Shown here piece after piece: positions 38,427-48,306 of a stretch of 64,000 nucleotides of DNA (its first letter is position 1; each line of letters begins with the position of its first letter). Made by a program: the position numbers and the translations under genes. The stretch is from Fidelibacterota bacterium (GTDB lineage Bacteria > Fidelibacterota > Marinisomatia > SCGC-AAA003-L08 > D37C17): NCBI GenBank assembly GCA_002717625.1, contig PBEF01000003.1, positions 1 through 64,000 of the forward strand. Reading direction: 5' to 3'. The notes under the pieces were generated by a model. The model searched no databases. It worked only from the letters and a program-made list of their open reading frames with translations, and was not told where the DNA came from.

Positions 38427-39269
38427 TTATAAAGAAATCATTAAAAAGCGCTGGTCTCCATTTAAATCCTTATGCAACACTACCTGATAACCATGTTTTA
38501 TAAAAATAGTTTTGATGTTCTGTATTAAGTGTCTTGAGCCTAGCTCACAAACAAAAACACCCTTTGGCATCAAAATATTATTTAAAATAGCAGCAAATCT
38601 TTTATAAAAAACCAAACCATCGCTTTGATCTGTAAGGGCTATTTTAGGTTCAAAATTTTTAATGTGTTTTGGTAATACTTGATATTCTTCATTAGTAATA
38701 TAGGGGGGATTAGAAACTATTAAATCAAATTTTTTATTCCAACTATCACTTAAAACATCCTTCTGTAAAAGCTCAATATTTGTAATTGCATAATTTGAAA
38801 TATTAAACCGTATCACATCAAGACAGTCTGAAGAAATATCACAAGCCACTATTTTAGAAGCTATCTCTTCTAAAGCAATAGTAATTGCAATACAGCCCGA
38901 TCCAGATCCAATATCTAAACAAGAATTAACAGGAGAAATTGTCTGTTTTAAAATTTCAATCATCTGCTCTGTTTCAGGTCGAGGAATTAATACTCGTGAA
39001 TCAACATAAAATTCTCTGCCATAAAAGTTAGCAGAATTTAAAATATATTGATAAGGCTTATGTGTTTTACGAATATTATAATATGTTTGAATGGTCTGTT
39101 TAATTTTTGGAGATAACATAATAGCATGTGTATATAATTGTTCTTTTTTTAACAATTTCTTATGCTCTAAATACCAAATAATTTCCTGTTGACCATTATT
39201 AATACCATGCTTTTTAAGATGAGAGGCATACTCTTTAATGTAGACTAAAACAGCATTGTTAATTAACAT
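38427..39269 (-). CDS. prmC: Peptide chain release factor N5-glutamine methyltransferase
   Basis: A 280-aa SAM methyltransferase that modifies the Gln in the GGQ motif of RF1 and RF2. NPPY at 187-190 is the catalytic motif, and CLDIGSGSGCIAI (117-129) is SAM motif I. The N-terminal 80 residues are the helical RF-binding domain. It lies 8 bases after prfA, its substrate gene, the usual pairing. Confidence 0.96.
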   Translation of the reverse strand: MLINNAVLVYIKEYASHLKKHGINNGQQEIIWYLEHKKLLKKEQLYTHAIMLSPKIKQTIQTYYNIRKTHKPYQYILNSANFYGREFYVDSRVLIPRPETEQMIEILKQTISPVNSCLDIGSGSGCIAITIALEEIASKIVACDISSDCLDVIRFNISNYAITNIELLQKDVLSDSWNKKFDLIVSNPPYITNEEYQVLPKHIKNFEPKIALTDQSDGLVFYKRFAAILNNILMPKGVFVCELGSRHLIQNIKTIFIKHGYQVVLHKDLNGDQRFLMISL

Positions 39270-39277
39270 AGAATAAT

Positions 39278-40348
39278 TTAATTAGAAATTGTGCTCAGTT
39301 GTAGTTTTTGATCTTCTAATTGCAAGGGTTCTATTAAATGAGAAAGCTCACCATTAATAATCTCTTCTAATTTATATAAAGTTAAATTAATCCTGTGATC
39401 TGTAACTCTTCCTTGAGGATAATTATATGTTCGAATTTTTGCACTTCTATCTCCAGTAGATACCATTTTTTTTCGCGTATCAGAACGTTCTTTATTAGCT
39501 TTTTCCAACTCATTTTCTAATAATCGAGCACGTAATACCTTCATTGCTTTATCTTTGTTTTTATGCTGTGAAGATTCATCTTGACACGTTACTACAATAT
39601 TAGTTTTTAAATGAGTAATTCTAATGGCAGATTCAGTTTTATTAACATGCTGTCCTCCTGCTCCAGATGCTCTATATGTATCAATTTTAATATCTCCCTC
39701 AGAAATATCAATATCTACCTCTTCTGCTTCAGGTAAAACTGCTACAGTGGCTGCACTGGTATGAACTCGTCCGTTTGATTCTGTTTCTGGAATTCTTTGT
39801 ACTCTGTGTACCCCCGATTCATATTTTAACATACCAAACACTGAATCACCCTGTACAGATAATACTACCTCTTTAACTCCTCCGCCTTCATTTTCATTAA
39901 TCGATAAAATTTCATTTTTCCATTTATTATATTCAGCATACCTAGTATACATTCTAAACAAATCATCAGCAAAAAGAGCAGCTTCATTTCCCCCGGTACC
40001 ACTTCTTATTTCTAATATAATATTTTTATCATCATTTGGGTCTCTTGGTAAAAGCAATAATTTTATTTGTTGCTCTAATCTTTCTAAATTATTTTTTAAA
40101 TCAACTATTTCTTCTTTAACTATTTCTTTTAATTCTATATCATCCCCTTGTAAAATTTCTTCATCTTCTATAATCTGATTATATAATTTAATATATTTTT
40201 GTGCAAGCTTTGCCTGTTCAGACATACGCCTATGTTCCTTAGCAAGCTTTGCATATTCTGTCAGATTATTAATAATATCCGGATTAGCCATTTTTTCAGA
40301 TAAGGAAGAATAATTTTTTAATATTTTTTCTAATTTTTCAATCATCAT
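39278..40348 (-). CDS. prfA: Peptide chain release factor 1
   Basis: A 356-aa factor that ends translation at UAA and UAG. GGQ at 231-233 is in [12 protein letters not shown]. The codon-recognition tripeptide reads PET (187-189) instead of the more frequent PAT; both fit Px[10 protein letters not shown] also identifies RF1. The prmC product methylates Gln233. Confidence 0.97.
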   Translation of the reverse strand: MMIEKLEKILKNYSSLSEKMANPDIINNLTEYAKLAKEHRRMSEQAKLAQKYIKLYNQIIEDEEILQGDDIELKEIVKEEIVDLKNNLERLEQQIKLLLLPRDPNDDKNIILEIRSGTGGNEAALFADDLFRMYTRYAEYNKWKNEILSINENEGGGVKEVVLSVQGDSVFGMLKYESGVHRVQRIPETESNGRVHTSAATVAVLPEAEEVDIDISEGDIKIDTYRASGAGGQHVNKTESAIRITHLKTNIVVTCQDESSQHKNKDKAMKVLRARLLENELEKANKERSDTRKKMVSTGDRSAKIRTYNYPQGRVTDHRINLTLYKLEEIINGELSHLIEPLQLEDQKLQLSTISN

Positions 40349-40351
40349 AAT

Positions 40352-41338
40352 TTAACCTATTGCATCTGCTGTAAACGTCTGCCCTTGATACTGTGTTAAT
40401 CGTTTTCCAAATGCAGTATTTAAAGCAACAATTGAGACCTCCACTTGTTGATCTTCTGGTTCTTTAGTAGTAATGTTTTGTAATAATAATCCCGGTAAAG
40501 CTAAATATCGAAAAAAAGAATAATTTTGCTTGCTCGCTAAAAATTTTAACACTTCATAACCAATGCCAGATACAACGGGCAAACAGCATAAATGCAAAAC
40601 TATCCGAAAAAACATATTTAACTCAATAGACATAATAGAGACAAAAGCACTATCTATCATAGAATAGGTAAAAATAGTAACTATCATCAGAATAAAAACA
40701 AAACTTGTGCCACATCTTGGATGTCTAGTAGAAAACTCTTGAGCCCTTTGAATATTAATTTCTTTTCCAGATTCAAAATTATAAACCACCTTATGCTCAG
40801 CCCCATGATATTGAAATAAAGTTTTTATTTCTTTGAGATTTGACAATATAGCTAAATATAATAAAAAAATTATAATGCGCAAAAAGCCAGCAAAAATATT
40901 AAAATTAAATTGATTATGACTAAAATAAGCCTGAGATTTTAAACCAAACTCTGTTATTACATATGGGATTCCCATAAATAAAGAAATTGTAAACATTACA
41001 GAAAATATAGACAATAATATTTCCTGTATTTTATTAGGTTTATCTTGAGGCTCTACAATATTTGCAGACCATTCTAACTCCTTAAATCCTATTTTCATAG
41101 AATCTACTAAATGTAAAAAACCTCGTAATATTGGAAAATATTGCACATTATAACGTTCTGCTAGCGGTTGAAATTTATTGCGATGAGTATGAATTTTTCC
41201 TGATTTATCTCTTACAGCCGCTGCATAATATCCAGGAACCCTCATCATTACTCCTTCCATAATGGCTTGACCACCAACCATAATAGAAGATTTGCAAACT
41301 AAATAACATAACTGTTTAATAAAAAATTTATAAAACAT
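40352..41338 (-). CDS. DUF1385 membrane protein
   Basis: A 328-aa protein of the DUF1385 family, which is found near prfA in many bacteria. VGGQAIMEGVMMRVPG is its signature and the NKFQPLA-type segment follows. It has about four membrane segments (about 105-125, 140-165, 212-240 and 245-265). The HPRCGTSFVF stretch is conserved. A second ATG at residue 20, just before VGGQA, could be the true start (41281). Function unknown; membrane-bound. Confidence 0.85.
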   Translation of the reverse strand: MFYKFFIKQLCYLVCKSSIMVGGQAIMEGVMMRVPGYYAAAVRDKSGKIHTHRNKFQPLAERYNVQYFPILRGFLHLVDSMKIGFKELEWSANIVEPQDKPNKIQEILLSIFSVMFTISLFMGIPYVITEFGLKSQAYFSHNQFNFNIFAGFLRIIIFLLYLAILSNLKEIKTLFQYHGAEHKVVYNFESGKEINIQRAQEFSTRHPRCGTSFVFILMIVTIFTYSMIDSAFVSIMSIELNMFFRIVLHLCCLPVVSGIGYEVLKFLASKQNYSFFRYLALPGLLLQNITTKEPEDQQVEVSIVALNTAFGKRLTQYQGQTFTADAIG

Positions 41339-41386
41339 AATAAGATAATTTAAATTGTTTCAAACAATCTTATAGAAAAAATATAA

Positions 41387-41653
41387 TTAATTATTTTTTT
41401 TAGTATCTTGTAAGTTATATTTTTGCATATATTTTTCAATTCTACCTGCAGTATCAACAAGGTTTTGTTGTCCTGTAAAATATGGATGTGATTGATTAGA
41501 AATATCAACTTTATATAAAGGATATTCGTTTCCATCAGTCCATTTTATAGTATCTTTTGTTTTTATCGTCGACTTAGTAAGAAACGAATGATCACAAGAC
41601 ACATCTTGAAAAACTACAAATCTATAATCTTGAGGATGTAAATCTTTTTTCAT
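41387..41653 (-). CDS. rpmE2: Ribosomal protein bL31, type B
   Basis: An 88-aa large-subunit protein. The start MKKDLHPQDYRFVVFQD and HPYFTGQQNLVDTAGRI are typical of the type B form. It has a single Cys and no zinc-binding CxxC pair, so it works without zinc. It lies 2 bases after rpmB on the same strand. Confidence 0.95.
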   Translation of the reverse strand: MKKDLHPQDYRFVVFQDVSCDHSFLTKSTIKTKDTIKWTDGNEYPLYKVDISNQSHPYFTGQQNLVDTAGRIEKYMQKYNLQDTKKNN

Positions 41654-41655
41654 AA

Positions 41656-41895
41656 TTATTTAATATCTGAAAGAGTTAAACCTTGTTTTTTTAAATATGG
41701 CAACAATCCGTATTTATCAATTGTCTTTAATGCTGATGTAGAAACTTTCAGCTGAACAAATTTATTTAATTCAGGAACAAAAATCTTTTTACTTTGCAAA
41801 TTAGGAAGCTGACGACGCTTAGTTCTTCTTTGTGATTTAGAAACATTGTTGCCAACCAAAGGACTTTTTCCTGTTATTTTACATAATCTTGACAT
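41656..41895 (-). CDS. rpmB: Ribosomal protein bL28
   Basis: A 79-aa basic protein; MSRLCKITGKSPLVGNNVS and the RTKRR segment match the family. It has only Cys5 and lacks the zinc ribbon, as in zinc-free L28. It is followed by rpmE2. The gap 41896-41958 before it has no clear promoter. The usual partner rpmG is absent here. Confidence 0.95.
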   Translation of the reverse strand: MSRLCKITGKSPLVGNNVSKSQRRTKRRQLPNLQSKKIFVPELNKFVQLKVSTSALKTIDKYGLLPYLKKQGLTLSDIK

Positions 41896-41958
41896 TTTTA
41901 TTAACTCTTATTTTCATTAATTTTTAACGGACGATATATTACTAATATAATATTAAAA

Positions 41959-43152
41959 TTAAAAGTTTAATTTTGATAAAGCCTTTTTAATCAAATCCGT
42001 CGCCTTAATAATCGTTTGTTCAGATGTTGCATATGACAATCGTATGTATCCTGGGGCACCAAAACTATCTCCAGCCACAGTAACAACACCTGTAGAATCT
42101 AAAATATACATACATAAATCATTAGATGTTTTTAATTGTTTCTCATTATAATAAGCTCCTAAATAATTTGAAAAATCAGGAAAAACATAAAAGGCTCCAT
42201 TGGGAGTTTCACATTCAACTTTTTTAATTTGCATTAATTGTGCTAAAATTAAATCACGTCTTTTTTGAAATGTCCTACACATATTATCTACTGAAGATTG
42301 GTCTCCCACTAAAGCCTCCACAGCAGCTTGTTGGGCAATAGAATTAGGGCAAGAAGTGCTCTGTCCTTGTAATTTAGACATTGCAGATACCACCCTAGCA
42401 TCTCCTATAGTATATCCAATTCTCCAGCCTGTCATTGCATAAGTTTTTGAGCAACTTTGGAATGTTAAAACACGACTATTGTTGTTCGTAAGGGCAGCTA
42501 AACTATGATATGTTCCATCATAAACAAACTGCTCATAACATTCATCAGAAAACACCCAAATATCTTGTTCGTTACACAACTCCAATGTTTGTAAAAGAGC
42601 TTCATTGCTCCATACTCCTCCCGTGGGATTAGATGGAGAATTAATAATAATTCCTTTTGTTTTTTTATTAATTTTCTTTTTTAAATCATCAAAATCAGGC
42701 TCAAACTGTTTTTTCTTATTGGTTTTGACATATATAGGAATAGCCCCTGTTACAGATACAAAGTCAGGGAAAGAAACCCAATATGGCTCAAAAACAATCA
42801 CCTCATCTCCTGATTCAAATAGAGCCTGACACGCATTATAGAGCGAGTGTTTAGCACCACAAGAAACAATAACATTGTTTAAATCATATTCTAAAGAATT
42901 ATCTCTTTTAATTTTATATAAAATTGCCTCTTTTAAATCACGTGTTCCAGATCCGGGGGTATAACGTGTATGGTTGTTGTCAATTGCTTTTTTTGCAGCC
43001 TCCTGAATATTCATTGGAGTCGCAAAATCAGGCTCCCCAACACTCATATTATAAACAGGTTTATTTAATCTTTTAAGCTCTGCTGCTAATGCTGTCATTT
43101 GCAGTGTTGCAGAAGGAGAAATTCGAGAAATTCTTGATGCTAAAATAGACAT
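41959..43152 (-). CDS. Aspartate aminotransferase (class I)
   Basis: A 397-aa PLP enzyme of the AspC/AatA Ib subgroup. The PLP Lys lies in SCSKTYAMTGWRIGY, the Asp-Tyr pair in VFSDECYEQFVYD, the phosphate-binding and Arg region in FPDFSNYLG and RLSYATSE. It transfers amino groups between aspartate and 2-oxoglutarate and perhaps prephenate. It lies one base after rho. Confidence 0.92.
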   Translation of the reverse strand: MSILASRISRISPSATLQMTALAAELKRLNKPVYNMSVGEPDFATPMNIQEAAKKAIDNNHTRYTPGSGTRDLKEAILYKIKRDNSLEYDLNNVIVSCGAKHSLYNACQALFESGDEVIVFEPYWVSFPDFVSVTGAIPIYVKTNKKKQFEPDFDDLKKKINKKTKGIIINSPSNPTGGVWSNEALLQTLELCNEQDIWVFSDECYEQFVYDGTYHSLAALTNNNSRVLTFQSCSKTYAMTGWRIGYTIGDARVVSAMSKLQGQSTSCPNSIAQQAAVEALVGDQSSVDNMCRTFQKRRDLILAQLMQIKKVECETPNGAFYVFPDFSNYLGAYYNEKQLKTSNDLCMYILDSTGVVTVAGDSFGAPGYIRLSYATSEQTIIKATDLIKKALSKLNF

Positions 43153-43153
43153 T

Positions 43154-44401
43154 TTAGTTACTCATTGAGTCCAAAAACTCTCTATTATGTTTAGTTCTAG
43201 ATAGTTTTCCTAATAAAAATTCCATAGCTTCCACGCTACTCATATCGCTTAACATTTTTCGTAATAACCAAATTCTAGATAAATCTTTTTTACCAATCAA
43301 CTTATCTTCTCTTCTTGTCCCAGATCTATCTACATCAATAGAAGGATAAATTCTCTTATCGCTTAACGTTCGGTCAAGCACTAATTCCATATTACCAGTA
43401 CCTTTAAATTCTTCAAAAATCACCTCATCCATTCTACTTCCTGTATCAATTAAAGCTGTTGAAATAATAGTTAAACTACCTCCATCTTCTACATTTCTTG
43501 CTGCTCCAAAAAATCGCTTTGGTTTATGTAGCGCGTTTGAATCTACCCCTCCAGATAATATTTTACCACTATGAGGAATTACCGTATTATATGCTCGTGC
43601 TAATCGCGTAATAGAATCTAATAAAATCACGACATCATCACCTGATTCAACACAACGCTTTGCTTTTTCAATTACCATTTCTGCAACTTGTACGTGCCTT
43701 TGTGCTGGCTCATCAAAAGTGGAAGCTACCACTTCTGCTTGTACGCTTCGCGCCATATCTGTTACCTCTTCAGGGCGCTCATCAATAAGTAAAATAATCA
43801 ATTTAATTGCATCATCATTAGCTGCAATAGCATTGGCAATTTTTTGTAACAAAATTGTTTTTCCTGTTTTGGGCTGTGCAACAATTACGCCCCTTTGTCC
43901 TTTGCCAATTGGAGCCAACATATCAATAATACGCGTTGAAAAGTTGCGCTCTGTGGTTTCTAATTTTATCAGATCTTCAGGATATAAAGGTGTTAAGTTA
44001 TCAAAATATATCAAATTCCTGTTTTCATCTGGATCTATATTGTTAATTTTTTCTACTCTTAACAATGCAAAAAATCGTTCATTATCCTTGGGCGGGCGCA
44101 CTTGTCCTGAAACTAAATGGCCCGTTCTTAATCGAAATCTTTTAATCTGTGAATGTGAAACATAAATATCGTCTGGGCCCGGTAAATAGCTGTATTCTGC
44201 AGACCGTAAAAAGCCATAACCATCTGGCATCACCTCTAATACGCCATCAGTATAAATTTTACCTTCTTTTTTAGCTTCAGATTCTAAAATTAATTTAATT
44301 AAATCTTGCTTTCTCACGCCTGAAACTTCATTAATTTTCAATTTTCTGGCTAATTCTTGTAACTCTTTAACTGTTAAACGAACTAATTCGCTAGTTTGCA
44401 T
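43154..44401 (-). CDS. rho: Transcription termination factor Rho
   Basis: A 415-aa hexameric RNA helicase. It has the N-terminal RNA-binding part ([15 protein letters not shown], then [15 protein letters not shown]), the Walker [16 protein letters not shown] and Walker [16 protein letters not shown]. The Q- and R-loops are present ([17 protein letters not shown]). The short N-terminus is the normal compact type. AGGAG precedes the ATG at a good distance. Confidence 0.98.
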   Translation of the reverse strand: MQTSELVRLTVKELQELARKLKINEVSGVRKQDLIKLILESEAKKEGKIYTDGVLEVMPDGYGFLRSAEYSYLPGPDDIYVSHSQIKRFRLRTGHLVSGQVRPPKDNERFFALLRVEKINNIDPDENRNLIYFDNLTPLYPEDLIKLETTERNFSTRIIDMLAPIGKGQRGVIVAQPKTGKTILLQKIANAIAANDDAIKLIILLIDERPEEVTDMARSVQAEVVASTFDEPAQRHVQVAEMVIEKAKRCVESGDDVVILLDSITRLARAYNTVIPHSGKILSGGVDSNALHKPKRFFGAARNVEDGGSLTIISTALIDTGSRMDEVIFEEFKGTGNMELVLDRTLSDKRIYPSIDVDRSGTRREDKLIGKKDLSRIWLLRKMLSDMSSVEAMEFLLGKLSRTKHNREFLDSMSN

Positions 44402-44470
44402 TTGTTTTCTCCTGATTGATATAATTAGAACTGTAATGCGAGAACAGGGATACTCTCCTGTAATCCTAAA

Positions 44471-45700
44471 TTAAGATGATTTAATATCTATATCAAAACA
44501 ATTTTTATAAACTTTGTTAATATACGGGGCAAAATAATGACTTCCAAGAATCACTATTGCATCCGCTACATCTGCGGTTTTAATCCTATGTTTAATAATT
44601 TTTAACACATTTTTTTTAATGAAAATTTTTTTATTATCCGGTTTATATAATGAAAAAAGCTCATCAGCAGACATGCTATTGCGTATATTGGTTTCTGTAC
44701 AATCAATAGTATCAAATAAATTATATAATGCTGGTAGATTAGTTTCAATGCTTTTACCTTGTTCTAAGCCTAGAATTAAAAAGGTTTTTTTATATTGTTG
44801 GCGATGTTTTTGAAAATAATTAATAAAACCTTGAATGCTATGGCTGTTATGGGCAACATCAAATATAACGCTTGGTTCAAATGCAAGGTGCTGTATTCTA
44901 CCGGGCCACTGCGTATCTTGAATATGCTGAATAACATTATTAAGCCTTAAACTGTATTTAGTTTTTATGTGCTGAAAAATATATTCTACGAAAAGAGCGT
45001 TATGTCGCTGGTGATCGACATTAAACAATGAAAAGCGTGGTAATTTTTTATAGTCTTTGTTTAGATAAAAAATTTGATTGGATTTTTTTTTAGCAATATT
45101 GTTTAATGTTTTTTTTACTATGCTGCGTTGAGAACAAGAAATTAATAATTGTTGTGCATTTTGAATAGCACCTGCTTTTTCAGCAGTAATTTTACTCAAG
45201 CTATTACCCAATATAGCCATATGATCATAATCAATAGGGGTAAAAATCAATGTATCGGCTTGTGCTGCAGTGACACTATCTAATGCTCCCCCCAAACCTG
45301 TCTCTAAAATAGCTATATCAACTTTTTTTTGCGCAAAATAGTATAAAGAAATCACTGTAATAATTTCAAAAAAGGAGGGGTTTATCTTTTGTATTTGTCT
45401 TTTATATTTCTTAATAAAAAAATCTAAAAAATCATCTGGAATATTTTGATTATTAATTCGAATGCGTTCATTAATATGTACTAAATGAGGGGATGTAAAC
45501 AGACCCACCTTATATGAATTTTGCACCAAAACATTAGAAAGCATGGCTGCTATAGATCCCTTTCCATTGGTTCCTATGATTTGAATCGAAACAAGTTTTT
45601 TTTCTGGATTATTACAGGCTTGTAATAGTGCTAAAGTTCGACTTAATCCATATTTAATTTTTTTAGAATCTATAGATAGTAAAAATGATTTTGCAGACAT
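44471..45700 (-). CDS. folC: Folylpolyglutamate synthase / dihydrofolate synthase
   Basis: A 409-aa Mur-ligase-like enzyme that adds glutamate to folates. GTNGKGS at 43-49 is the P-loop, and the SPHLVHINERI motif follows. The Mur ligase DVAHN motif (about 272-276) is present. It shares one base with murI. Between it and rho lies a 69-base gap with a weak inverted repeat. Confidence 0.95.
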   Translation of the reverse strand: MSAKSFLLSIDSKKIKYGLSRTLALLQACNNPEKKLVSIQIIGTNGKGSIAAMLSNVLVQNSYKVGLFTSPHLVHINERIRINNQNIPDDFLDFFIKKYKRQIQKINPSFFEIITVISLYYFAQKKVDIAILETGLGGALDSVTAAQADTLIFTPIDYDHMAILGNSLSKITAEKAGAIQNAQQLLISCSQRSIVKKTLNNIAKKKSNQIFYLNKDYKKLPRFSLFNVDHQRHNALFVEYIFQHIKTKYSLRLNNVIQHIQDTQWPGRIQHLAFEPSVIFDVAHNSHSIQGFINYFQKHRQQYKKTFLILGLEQGKSIETNLPALYNLFDTIDCTETNIRNSMSADELFSLYKPDNKKIFIKKNVLKIIKHRIKTADVADAIVILGSHYFAPYINKVYKNCFDIDIKSS

Positions 45701-46503
45701 TATTTGGTGATTTTCAATATTTCTAAATTTAATTTATTGGTATTTAAAATTTTTAATGCTAAGCTTTCAAAATTATTGGCTTGATCTGTTATAATAATTT
45801 GATCTTGTTGCTCTTTACTAGATGATAATAATTGATTATTATTAAGATATTCCTTTAAATACTCGGTTGTTGCTGTAGCTGAATCAATAATAATAATTTG
45901 TGTACCCATAACCCGCTTAATGCTTTCTTTAATTAAAGGATAATGGGTGCAACCTAAAATCAACACCTGAATGTTGTTTTTTATTAAATTTTTTAAATAT
46001 TTTTCAATAATTAAATCTGCTATTATGCCTTGATGTAAATCCTCTTCAATCAAAGGAACAAGCAGAGGGCAGGCTTGCTGAAATATTTCAAGTTTTGGGT
46101 TATGTTTTGCTAATATGTTATAATACGCATTAGACTTAACAGTGTTATGGGTGCCAATCACACCTATTTTATGATACTGTTGATAATGTTTTAAAGCTTC
46201 AGACATTGGCGTAATTACATCAATAAAACCAATTTGAAAACGTTGTCTTAAAATAGATAGCGCCAATGAAGAGGCTGTATTACAGGCTACAATAATTAAT
46301 TTTACTTTTTGTTTAATTAAATATTTACTAATTAACTCAGAATACTCAATAATTGCCTGTTTGCTTTTATTGCCATAGGGCAGGTGTGCTGTGTCTCCTA
46401 TATAAATAAAGGTTTCCTGAGGAAATGCTTCTTGTAGTTTTTTTAAAACAGTTAAGCCGCCTAACCCGCTATCAAAAATACCGATGGGTAACCTTTTGCT
46501 CAT
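45700..46503 (-). CDS. murI: Glutamate racemase
   Basis: A 267-aa cofactor-free racemase that supplies D-glutamate for cell wall synthesis. GIFDSGLGGLTVL at 8-20 is the N-terminal motif; catalytic Cys74 lies in ACNTAS and Cys185 in GCTHYP. It overlaps the amidase gene by 4 bases, a wall-synthesis grouping. Confidence 0.97.
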   Translation of the reverse strand: MSKRLPIGIFDSGLGGLTVLKKLQEAFPQETFIYIGDTAHLPYGNKSKQAIIEYSELISKYLIKQKVKLIIVACNTASSLALSILRQRFQIGFIDVITPMSEALKHYQQYHKIGVIGTHNTVKSNAYYNILAKHNPKLEIFQQACPLLVPLIEEDLHQGIIADLIIEKYLKNLIKNNIQVLILGCTHYPLIKESIKRVMGTQIIIIDSATATTEYLKEYLNNNQLLSSSKEQQDQIIITDQANNFESLALKILNTNKLNLEILKITK

Positions 46504-47984
46504 TTCAACAAGGGTTTTTCATATTTTAATTTAAAATCTAAAATTGCTTTATAGATCGATTCAGCAATATTTCTTCTATAATATGACCGGGATAAATTAG
46601 ATGCCTCGTTTTTATTTGATAAAAAACCAACTTCAACTAATACATTGGGCATTGTTGCTCCAACTAAAACATGAAAGCCTGCCTGTTTTACCCCTCTGTT
46701 TTTTGTCATGTTTTGTAAATTAGAAGCCATGTGTTGATTAATCAACGCTGCTAAATCTTCACTTTCTTTCATAAAACTGTTTTGAGCCATAGAAGCAATA
46801 ATATAGTTTTCATTTTTTAGATCAGCATAATTATGTTCCTCTTTTTCTAATTCAATTACTGAATTTTCACGCTTTACCACTTCAATTGCCTGATCAGTTT
46901 TTCCGGGTCTTAATAAATATGTTTCAAAACCATGAATATGTGGAGATTTTTCTGTTGCATTAACATGTAAACTAATAAATAATTTTCCCCCTACGCTATT
47001 AGCCATCTTAGTTCTTTTCCATAGGGGAACAAAAACATCTTCTTCTCTTGTATACACTACGTTGATGCCTAAATTTCTCTCTAACATTTTGCCCAATTTT
47101 TTTGAAATATCTAAAGTAATATCTTTCTCTTGCAATTTATGCCCCAACGCACCCGGATCTTTCCCTCCATGTCCTGGGTCAATAACAATTGTGTCAATTA
47201 ACCATTTTTTTCGTAATTCAATAATTTTTTCTGCATTATCTTCAATAGAGCTACGCAATAAAAAAGTAATCATTGATTCTCTAATAATAATATCAAAATC
47301 CTCAATTTGATTTTCTAATAACAGGGAAATTTGTGCTGATTCTTTTAATTGCATAGTTTCAATTTTTAAAATGGGCTTTTGTAAAAAAGCCGTATTAAGA
47401 TTTAAAGAGTCTAATATGCCCCCTAATATGGTAATATTTAACCAGTTAGATGATGAAATAGATCCTGAAATATTATCTGATACAAATGACCGAGAAGTAT
47501 GTAAATTAATTACTGTTCCGTTTTTTTTGTTTTTTACATCAACCTGATTAATATTATATAGGTTTTTTATCACATATAAAAGCTTATCTGTCTGCTTAAT
47601 AATACGAAAAGGAAAGCCTGCCTGTTTTAATGCTTGATAGAAAGTTTTAATTGGTACATAAAATGTGTTTTTTGTATATAAAGTGGGGTGAATTAAATTA
47701 TAAATTTCACCATTCATTTTACAATAAGATAAGCCTGGAGAAAAATACATTTTTTTACGATTATAAACAACTTCTAGCTTATCTTTAGATTCATAATAAT
47801 TTGTATATAATTTATGTGTATCAACCAACTCATTTAAAGAAATATAGGCTACATTATTATGTTCTAAAATATCTAATGGTATTGTTTTGTTTAAAGAAAT
47901 ATCATCAGCCATAGCATAACCAACAATACTACAATACAATAATACGAGAATCAATAAGGGCTGTTTATTTAAAGCTCTATACAT
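46500..47984 (-). CDS. N-acetylmuramoyl-L-alanine amidase (Amidase_3)
   Basis: A 494-aa exported wall hydrolase. A signal peptide covers about 1-27. The N-terminal part (30-260) resembles the copper-amine-oxidase-like/AMIN modules. The C-terminal amidase_3 domain starts at IDPGHGGKDPGALGH and ends with PNVLVEVGFLSN; the zinc His, Glu and His (SLHVNAT) are present. It cuts the amide between MurNAc and the peptide and probably acts in cell separation. Confidence 0.92.
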   Translation of the reverse strand: MYRALNKQPLLILVLLYCSIVGYAMADDISLNKTIPLDILEHNNVAYISLNELVDTHKLYTNYYESKDKLEVVYNRKKMYFSPGLSYCKMNGEIYNLIHPTLYTKNTFYVPIKTFYQALKQAGFPFRIIKQTDKLLYVIKNLYNINQVDVKNKKNGTVINLHTSRSFVSDNISGSISSSNWLNITILGGILDSLNLNTAFLQKPILKIETMQLKESAQISLLLENQIEDFDIIIRESMITFLLRSSIEDNAEKIIELRKKWLIDTIVIDPGHGGKDPGALGHKLQEKDITLDISKKLGKMLERNLGINVVYTREEDVFVPLWKRTKMANSVGGKLFISLHVNATEKSPHIHGFETYLLRPGKTDQAIEVVKRENSVIELEKEEHNYADLKNENYIIASMAQNSFMKESEDLAALINQHMASNLQNMTKNRGVKQAGFHVLVGATMPNVLVEVGFLSNKNEASNLSRSYYRRNIAESIYKAILDFKLKYEKPLLK

Positions 47985-47994
47985 AACAAATCGG

Positions 47995-48306
47995 CTAATA
48001 TTCTTTTATTTCTTGTATTCTGTAAACCTTTTCACCGGGACGAACAAACATAAACTTTTCTCTAGCAATTTTTTCTACATATTCTTTATCTGTTTGTACT
48101 TTTTCAATTTCTTCTTTTAATTTGGTTTGTTGCTGTAATAACTGTTCTAATGATACCGCTAGCTGAGCATGTTTATTTTTTAAGTTTATTAATTTTAAAA
48201 GTCCAAAATCATTAAACAATAAGGCACCCAAGCTCAATAAAATAGAAACAACTATAATAAAAGAGTTAACTGTTTTAACGTGCGGTCTGTAAGTTTTTTT
48301 TGACAT
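47995..48306 (-). CDS. ftsB: FtsB/DivIC-family septum protein
   Basis: A 103-aa protein with one membrane segment (about 15-35) and a coiled coil (about 37-75), then the ending segment YVEKIAREKFMFVRPGEKVYRI, which is the family signature. It forms the divisome complex with FtsL and FtsQ. It overlaps the enolase gene by 32 bases, so its first 10 codons lie inside the end of eno. Confidence 0.93.
   Translation of the reverse strand: MSKKTYRPHVKTVNSFIIVVSILLSLGALLFNDFGLLKLINLKNKHAQLAVSLEQLLQQQTKLKEEIEKVQTDKEYVEKIAREKFMFVRPGEKVYRIQEIKEY

Noticed and set aside
41350-41535. A 61-codon minus-strand frame over the rpmE2 end
   Set aside because: It overlaps the end of rpmE2 in another frame, with no ribosome site or family match.
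44444-44461. Inverted repeat ACAGG...CCTGT in the rho leader
   Set aside because: The stem is only 5 bp with an 8-base loop and no T run; it is too weak for a terminator or regulator call.
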